Source of the DNA: CAYFKJ01 sp964528595
GTDB lineage: Bacteria > Pseudomonadota > Alphaproteobacteria > UBA2966
Length of the DNA: 11,494 bases
Direction of reading: 5' to 3'
Assembly (NCBI GenBank): GCA_964528595.1
Contig: CAZGTM010000089.1
Location: 1 to 11,494, forward strand
Part shown: positions 7,017 through 11,494 of the stretch, one piece after another
How positions within the stretch are numbered: the first letter of the stretch is position 1
Layout of the letters: every line of letters begins with the position of its first letter
The notes under the pieces: model-generated
What the model saw: only the letters and a program-made list of their open reading frames with translations
Database searches by the model: none
Told to the model about the DNA's origin: nothing
Translations under genes and position numbers: made by a program

Positions 7017-8198
7017 ATGGTCAATCGCGGCAGTTGGGTTTCGAAAAACGTAGCTGGCATTGCCGTCTCCGAAATAAAAGGCATGGCAATGCGCGGTGCC
7101 AAGATTATGGACACCGCATCCCTGACCTGGGGGCTGCCGTCCTTTCGCACCCCGGAGCATATCCGACGTGCCGTGGCGCAGCACATGGAGACCGACGCCG
7201 ACATCGGCAAGTACTCGCTGCCCGACGGTATTCCGGAATTACGCCGCCTCGTCGCGGAGACCCACCTCGCGGCAACCGGAATCGACGTCGATCCCGATCG
7301 AAACGTCGTCATCACGGCTGGGAACATGGAAGGGTTGAACGCCCTGTTCCACGTCGTCATCGATCCCGGCGACGAGATCATCGTCACTGATCCCGGATTT
7401 GCTTCGCATTTTCAGCAGATCAGACTTTGCGGCGGCAGGGTGGTCTTTTGGCCATTGGATGAAGCACAAGGTTGGCGCCTCGACATCGAGGCGCTGCCCG
7501 ACCTAATAACCGAACGAACCAAGGCAATCATATTGGTATCTCCCTCCAACCCGACGGGCAGAATATTCTCCGAGGACGAGCTGCGGCGGATCGGGCAGAT
7601 CGCAAAGAACCGTGGGTTGCTGATTCTTCTCGATGATCCCTATTCCCATTTCACCTACGAGAACGCGGAGCGCTACTTCAATCTCGCATCCGTATCTGAG
7701 TTGCAGGACAATATTGCTTACCTGTTCACATTATCCAAGACCTTTGCCATGAGTGGCTGGCGGATGGGTTATATGATTGTCCCCGAGCACCTTAAACGCG
7801 AGGTGTTGAAGGTGCACGACGCGACGATGATCTGTGCACCGCGCATCTCCCAGGTAGCCGCACAAGTGGCTTTGTCGGAAGCCGCCACCCACCTAAATGA
7901 GTTCGAGGACATTCTGGCGCTCCGCCGCGCCCTAATATGCGAGCGCCTCGATGCAGTCCCTCATGTCTTCCATTATCTCAAGCCCGAGGGTGCCTACTAC
8001 ATCTTTCCAAGAATTGTTGCCGATCACGAGGACTCGTTTTCATTCGCCATCAAGTTGCTTGAGGAGGTCAAGGTAACTGTCACACCGGGCAACGCCTTCG
8101 GACCCACGGGCGAAAACCATGTCCGAATGGCTTATTGCGTCGAAGAAGAGACCATCGACATCGCGTTTGACCGGATCGAGGCATACTTCGGCCGATGA
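7017..8198 (+). CDS. PLP-dependent aminotransferase, class I/II (aspartate aminotransferase fold)
   Basis: Cytosolic transaminase of 393 residues that exchanges an amino group between an amino acid and a 2-oxoacid. Motifs of fold-type I subgroup I are complete. YSLPDGIPELR (66-76) precedes the cofactor site, and SPSNPTG (175-181) contains Asn178. DDPYSHFTY (206-214) gives the Asp and Tyr that contact PLP. TLSKTFAMSGWRMGY (238-252) holds the Schiff-base Lys241 and the phosphate-binding Arg249. VRMAYC near the C-terminus carries the expected substrate-carboxylate Arg. The first 30 residues are less conserved in character, and the ribosome site (GGGAA at 7005-7009) is weak. An internal start at Met23 or Met25 is therefore possible. 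The gene begins 34 bases after the small membrane protein and ends 67 bases before groEL. The setting beside an amino-acid dehydrogenase and an oxoacid oxidoreductase suggests amino-acid catabolism. The substrate cannot be told from sequence alone. Confidence 0.93.
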   Translation: MVNRGSWVSKNVAGIAVSEIKGMAMRGAKIMDTASLTWGLPSFRTPEHIRRAVAQHMETDADIGKYSLPDGIPELRRLVAETHLAATGIDVDPDRNVVITAGNMEGLNALFHVVIDPGDEIIVTDPGFASHFQQIRLCGGRVVFWPLDEAQGWRLDIEALPDLITERTKAIILVSPSNPTGRIFSEDELRRIGQIAKNRGLLILLDDPYSHFTYENAERYFNLASVSELQDNIAYLFTLSKTFAMSGWRMGYMIVPEHLKREVLKVHDATMICAPRISQVAAQVALSEAATHLNEFEDILALRRALICERLDAVPHVFHYLKPEGAYYIFPRIVADHEDSFSFAIKLLEEVKVTVTPGNAFGPTGENHVRMAYCVEEETIDIAFDRIEAYFGR

Positions 8199-8221
8199 CT
8201 GTATCGAGGATGAGCCGCCGA

Positions 8222-8237
8222 GGGGTGCTGTCACCCC
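8222..8237 (+). other. GC-rich hairpin in the aminotransferase-groEL spacer
   Basis: GGGGTG (8222-8227) and CACCCC (8232-8237) form a six-pair stem with loop CTGT. No T tract follows, so it is unlikely to terminate transcription. The CCCC arm could alternatively pair with GGGG in the groEL ribosome site (8250-8253). It may be a processing or translational element, or chance. Confidence 0.35.
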
Positions 8238-8265
8238 GCTGTGCCATGAGGGGAGAACGCAAACC

Positions 8266-9852
8266 ATGACCGATAGGGAAATAAAGTACGCCGGCGAGGC
8301 CCGCGAGCGGATGCTGGCTGGTATGAAGATCCTATCTCGTGCGGTCGGCGCGACACTTGGCCCGAAGGGCCGCAACGTACTGATCGAGAAATCATTTGGC
8401 GCGACGCAAACGACCAAAGATGGGGTCAGCGTCGCCAAACAGATCACGCTGCCCGATAAATTCGAGGATACGGGTGCCCGACTTCTTTGCGAGGTCGCGA
8501 CCAGAGTAAGCGATGAGGCCGGCGACGGTACTACCACCGCCACCATCTTAGCCGAGGGAATCGTGAAGGAAGGGATCAAGGCGGTTGCCGCCGGACTGAA
8601 CCCAATGGACCTGCGGCGCGGGATTGAACTCGCCACAGAGACGGCGATCAAGGATTTGCAGGCGCGATCCCGGCCGATCGAATCCCATACCGACGTTGCC
8701 CAAGTAGCGATGATTTCTGCCAATGGCGATCGTGAGATCGGAGAGATGGTCGCTCAGGCCGTGGATCGCGTCGGCCACGCCGGTGCGATTACGGTGGAGG
8801 AAGGTAAGGGTACCGAGACCGAATTGAACGTGGTCCAGGGCATGCAGTTCGACCGCGGCTATCTTTCCCCCTACTTCATCACTGACGCAAAAGATATGAC
8901 GGTCGCGTTCGAGGACGCCCTGATCCTACTGTCGGAACAGAAGATCTCCACCTTGCGACAAGTACTACCGCTTCTGGAACGCGTCGTGCAGGAAAACCAT
9001 CCACTGCTGATCGTGGCGGAGGATGTCGAGGGTGAGGCGTTGGCGACGCTGGTTGTCAATAAAATCCAGGCGGGGCTCAAGGTGGCGGCGGTCAAGGCGC
9101 CCGCTTTTGGCGACCGACGCAAGGAGATACTGGCCGATATCGCGGTATTGATTGGCTGCCGAGTGATTTCCAAGGACTTGGGAATCAAACTCGAAGAAGT
9201 CACGACGGATATGTTGGGCCAGGCCAAAGCTATTCGAATTGACAATGAAAACACTACGGTTGTTGGCGGTGCCGGTGACAAGACAGATGTCGAGACCCGC
9301 TGCGGCCAGATTAGATCCCAAATCGAAACCACAACCTCCGACTACGACCGGGAGAAATTGGAGGAGCGACTAGCCAAGCTTGCGGGCGGTGTAGCGGTGA
9401 TCAAGATCGGAGGTTCGACCGAGACGGAAGTCTCAGATCGCAAGGACCGCATGCAGAACGCCATTAATGCCACCCACGCCGCCATCGACGAAGGAATCGT
9501 GCCAGGCGGCGGCGCCGCGCTGCTCTATGCCACCAGAGCGCTTTCAGGGCTCCGCCCAAACGACCCCGACTGCACGGAAGGTGTGAATATCGTCAGGCGC
9601 GCCCTGCAATGGCCGCTGCGCCAGATCGTCGCCAATGCTGGTATGGATGGCGCGGTTGTGGCCAACCATTTGTTGGAGCAGAAGGACACCAATTTTGGTT
9701 TTGATGCTCAAAATGAAGAGTATCGCGACCTCGTGAAAGCCGGGATAATCGACCCAACGAAAGTCGTTAGAATCGCCTTGCAGAATGCCGCTTCCATTGC
9801 CGGCCTCGTAATAACCACCGAGGCCATGGTTTCAGTAGCGCCGACAGAGTAA
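8266..9852 (+). CDS. groEL: GroEL-family chaperonin paralogue (Asn at position 398)
   Basis: Group I chaperonin subunit of 528 residues, expected to form a ring complex for ATP-driven folding with GroES. Numbering coincides with E. coli GroEL through most of the chain. TLGPKG (30-35), Asp52 in KDG and GDGTTT with Asp87 are present. Apical Tyr199, Tyr203, Phe204, Leu234, Leu237, Leu259, Val263, Val264 and Asn265 are kept, as are GGG (414-416), Arg452 and the IIDPTKV segment. Position 398, an Asp central to ATP hydrolysis in E. coli, is Asn (AAC at 9457-9459). The chain ends at MVSVAPTE with no Gly-Gly-Met tail. No groES and no CIRCE operator are found nearby. GAGGGGAG (8248-8255), ten bases upstream, fixes the start at 8266; the open frame further upstream overlaps the aminotransferase. 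It is probably a secondary chaperonin, cotranscribed with the aminotransferase. The family is certain; the specialised role is inferred. Confidence 0.97.
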   Translation: MTDREIKYAGEARERMLAGMKILSRAVGATLGPKGRNVLIEKSFGATQTTKDGVSVAKQITLPDKFEDTGARLLCEVATRVSDEAGDGTTTATILAEGIVKEGIKAVAAGLNPMDLRRGIELATETAIKDLQARSRPIESHTDVAQVAMISANGDREIGEMVAQAVDRVGHAGAITVEEGKGTETELNVVQGMQFDRGYLSPYFITDAKDMTVAFEDALILLSEQKISTLRQVLPLLERVVQENHPLLIVAEDVEGEALATLVVNKIQAGLKVAAVKAPAFGDRRKEILADIAVLIGCRVISKDLGIKLEEVTTDMLGQAKAIRIDNENTTVVGGAGDKTDVETRCGQIRSQIETTTSDYDREKLEERLAKLAGGVAVIKIGGSTETEVSDRKDRMQNAINATHAAIDEGIVPGGGAALLYATRALSGLRPNDPDCTEGVNIVRRALQWPLRQIVANAGMDGAVVANHLLEQKDTNFGFDAQNEEYRDLVKAGIIDPTKVVRIALQNAASIAGLVITTEAMVSVAPTE

Positions 9853-9955
9853 CCGGCAGAAACTGAAAGGGAAGTTCCGCCACAACGAGGTACGGCTTCA
9901 GCTTCACGCTCTGACCTGAGATGCGGATAACTTCATGTGATCGCTTGCGTTGCTC

Positions 9956-9962
9956 AAGGAGG
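9956..9962 (+). promoter_or_regulatory. Strong Shine-Dalgarno of the Lon-like protease gene
   Basis: AAGGAGG lies five bases before ATG 9968. It fixes the start of a gene whose reading frame is otherwise open to the window end. The 115-base spacer after groEL shows no terminator, so readthrough from groEL is possible. Confidence 0.75.
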
Positions 9963-9967
9963 ACCGA

Positions 9968-11494
9968 ATGGCTCTTGCCTTATCAATACCAACACCCCTG
10001 GCCCCGGATCAGTTGTATTCGCGCTGTGATCCGGCGGCCCTGCCTTTCGAGTCGACGGAGGGGGCGGACGCCTTCAACGGCGTGCTCGGCCAGGACCGGG
10101 CCATGGAAGCTGCCCAGTTCGGCGTCGGTATCCGCCGTCCCGGTTTCAATTTGTTTGTGCACGGCCCCGAGGGCACGGGCCGTCATTCCACCATCCGTGA
10201 AATTCTCGACCTCAGAGCCGCTTCCGAACCTGTTCCCTCGGATTGGTGCTTAGTCAACAATTTTGCCGATCCGCATCGGCCTGTCGCCATTGAAATGCCA
10301 CCCGGTCAGGGCGGCCGATTGCGTGATGCCGTCGCCAGGCTGGTTGAAGAACTAAAATCAGCCATCCCTTCGATCTTCGAATCGGAGGATTATCGGACCC
10401 GGCGCGAGGCCATCGACGAGGCCTTTAAGGATCGCCAGGAAATCGCTTTCGAGGATCTTCAGAAACGCGCCCAGTCGCACAACATTGCCTTGCTGCGGTC
10501 ACCTGTCGGACTGGCGTTGACGCCGATGAAGGATGGTGAGGTGATGCCGCCGGAAACTTTCGCCGAGCTTCCCGCCGAGGAACGCAAGCAATTCGAGGAC
10601 GATCTCGAAATACTGCAGTCCAAATTGCAGGAAACGATTCGCCACCTGCCGGAATGGGACAAGGAACGGCGCGAGCAAACCCGCGAATTGAACCGAGAGG
10701 TGACCCGCCATGCTGTGGGCCATCTGATGGACGCTCTGCGTGACGAGTTCGAGGATTATTCCGCGGTTATTAATTATCTCGACTCTCTGGAAACCGACGT
10801 GATCGAAAACGCCCACACCTTCACCGCTCAGCAGCAAAGTGACACTACGGTCCCACAATCTTTCATGACGGCCTCGAGCGGCGCCAAGGATTCCGCGTCG
10901 ACACGGCGCTACGAGGTAAATCTACTGGTCGACAACGCCCGTTCCGAGGGTGCACCGGTGGTGTATGAAGATATGCCGAGCTACGCCAACCTGATCGGGC
11001 GGATTGAGCATATTGCCGACATGGGAGCGCTGATTACCGATTTTGGTATGATCAGAGGTGGCGCCCTGCATCGGGCCAACGGCGGTTATTTATTGATCGA
11101 CGCCTACAAACTATTATCCCAGCCCTACGCCTACGAAGGTCTCAAGAGGGCCCTGACGGCGGGTTCAGTGCGTATCGAATCGCTCGGCCAAGTACTTAGT
11201 CTGGTCAGCACCGTGTCGTTGGAACCTGAGCCCATCCCGATCGACCTCAAGGTGATTCTGATCGGCCCGCCGAGATTCTATTACATGCTCCACCAACTCG
11301 ATCCAGACTTCGCCGATCTTTTTAAGGTTTCAGTCGATTACGGTTGGGACATGGAACGCGATGGAGAGAACACAGCGGCCTACGCCAATGTCATAGCCGG
11401 ACTTGCGGAAAAGGAAAAGCTCAAGGCTTTCGACGCCGGCGCTGTAGCCCGGTTGATCGAGTTCAGCGCCCGCGAGGCGCAAGATTCGGAAAGG
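9968..11494 (+). CDS. Lon-family AAA+ protease (AAA_32/LonB-like), N-terminal part, runs off the window
   Basis: The first 509 residues of an ATP-dependent protease; relatives are about 800 residues, so the Lon serine-lysine protease domain should lie beyond the window. The start of the protein (YSRCDPAALPFEST) and GFNLFVHGPEGTGRHS (59-74) match the N-terminal AAA part of this family. The nucleotide loop reads GPEGTGR with Arg72 where classical Walker A has Lys. Residues about 115-270 are highly charged and probably a helical, coiled-coil-like insertion. HRANGGYLLIDAYKLL follows, with the Walker B-like LLIDA (375-379) having Ala after the Asp. VRIESLGQVLSLVSTVSLEPEPIPIDLKV and LDPDFADLFKVSVDYG are strongly typical of the family. 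The Lys and Glu changes are, as I recall, seen in other members, so they need not mean inactivity. No stop or frameshift is seen up to the window end. The position after groEL suggests a protein quality-control pair. Not the classical Lon: there is no LAN substrate domain. Confidence 0.93.
   Translation, partial: MALALSIPTPLAPDQLYSRCDPAALPFESTEGADAFNGVLGQDRAMEAAQFGVGIRRPGFNLFVHGPEGTGRHSTIREILDLRAASEPVPSDWCLVNNFADPHRPVAIEMPPGQGGRLRDAVARLVEELKSAIPSIFESEDYRTRREAIDEAFKDRQEIAFEDLQKRAQSHNIALLRSPVGLALTPMKDGEVMPPETFAELPAEERKQFEDDLEILQSKLQETIRHLPEWDKERREQTRELNREVTRHAVGHLMDALRDEFEDYSAVINYLDSLETDVIENAHTFTAQQQSDTTVPQSFMTASSGAKDSASTRRYEVNLLVDNARSEGAPVVYEDMPSYANLIGRIEHIADMGALITDFGMIRGGALHRANGGYLLIDAYKLLSQPYAYEGLKRALTAGSVRIESLGQVLSLVSTVSLEPEPIPIDLKVILIGPPRFYYMLHQLDPDFADLFKVSVDYGWDMERDGENTAAYANVIAGLAEKEKLKAFDAGAVARLIEFSAREAQDSER

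Noticed and set aside
8222..8237. Hairpin as a terminator before groEL
   Set aside because: There is no T run after the stem and the spacer leads straight into a ribosome site.
8119..8265. Longer N-terminus for the chaperonin
   Set aside because: It overlaps the aminotransferase C-terminus in another frame; starting at 8266 reproduces E. coli GroEL numbering exactly.
8199..8265. CIRCE heat-shock operator upstream of groEL
   Set aside because: I looked for TTAGCACTC and GAGTGCTAA and found neither.

Overview
The window looks like chromosomal DNA of an alphaproteobacterium. The GC content is moderately high, the GroEL reads as alphaproteobacterial in style, and the Lon-like protein is of the proteobacterial AAA_32 type. 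The taxonomy is an inference from protein character; no marker gene is present. All supported genes are on the + strand and there are no RNA genes, insertion sequences or CRISPR arrays.

Layout. (1) 138-1874: a KefB/KefC-type cation:proton antiporter, closed by a hairpin-plus-T terminator at 1876-1899, so it is probably its own transcription unit. (2) 1900-2184: a non-coding stretch with several short inverted repeats. (3) 2197-6446: a tight four-gene block. It encodes a Glu/Leu/Phe/Val-type amino-acid dehydrogenase, then a 2-oxoacid:acceptor oxidoreductase as a gamma-delta fusion (with two 4Fe-4S motifs), alpha and beta. Gamma/alpha and alpha/beta overlap, as expected for translational coupling of a stoichiometric complex. 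(4) 6638-6982: a small single-membrane-span protein of unknown function. (5) 7017-8198: a PLP-dependent fold-type I aminotransferase. (6) 8266-9852: a GroEL paralogue. (7) 9968 to the window end: the N-terminal 509 residues of a Lon-family AAA+ protease, which runs off the window.

How the genes may work together (inference). The dehydrogenase or the aminotransferase would turn an amino acid into a 2-oxoacid. The TPP/Fe-S oxidoreductase would oxidatively decarboxylate it to an acyl-CoA and pass electrons to ferredoxin or a similar carrier. The motifs do not fix the substrate; branched-chain or aromatic amino acids are the best guess. The chaperonin and the Lon-like protease downstream may provide proteostasis for this oxygen-sensitive Fe-S enzyme or serve a shared stress condition.

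The most striking observation is in the chaperonin. It keeps the nucleotide-site residues Asp52 and Asp87 and the apical GroES/substrate-binding residues of E. coli GroEL. At position 398, where GroEL has an Asp needed for ATP hydrolysis, it has Asn. It also lacks the GGM tail, a neighbouring groES and a CIRCE operator. It therefore looks like a specialised, possibly slow-cycling chaperonin rather than the housekeeping one.
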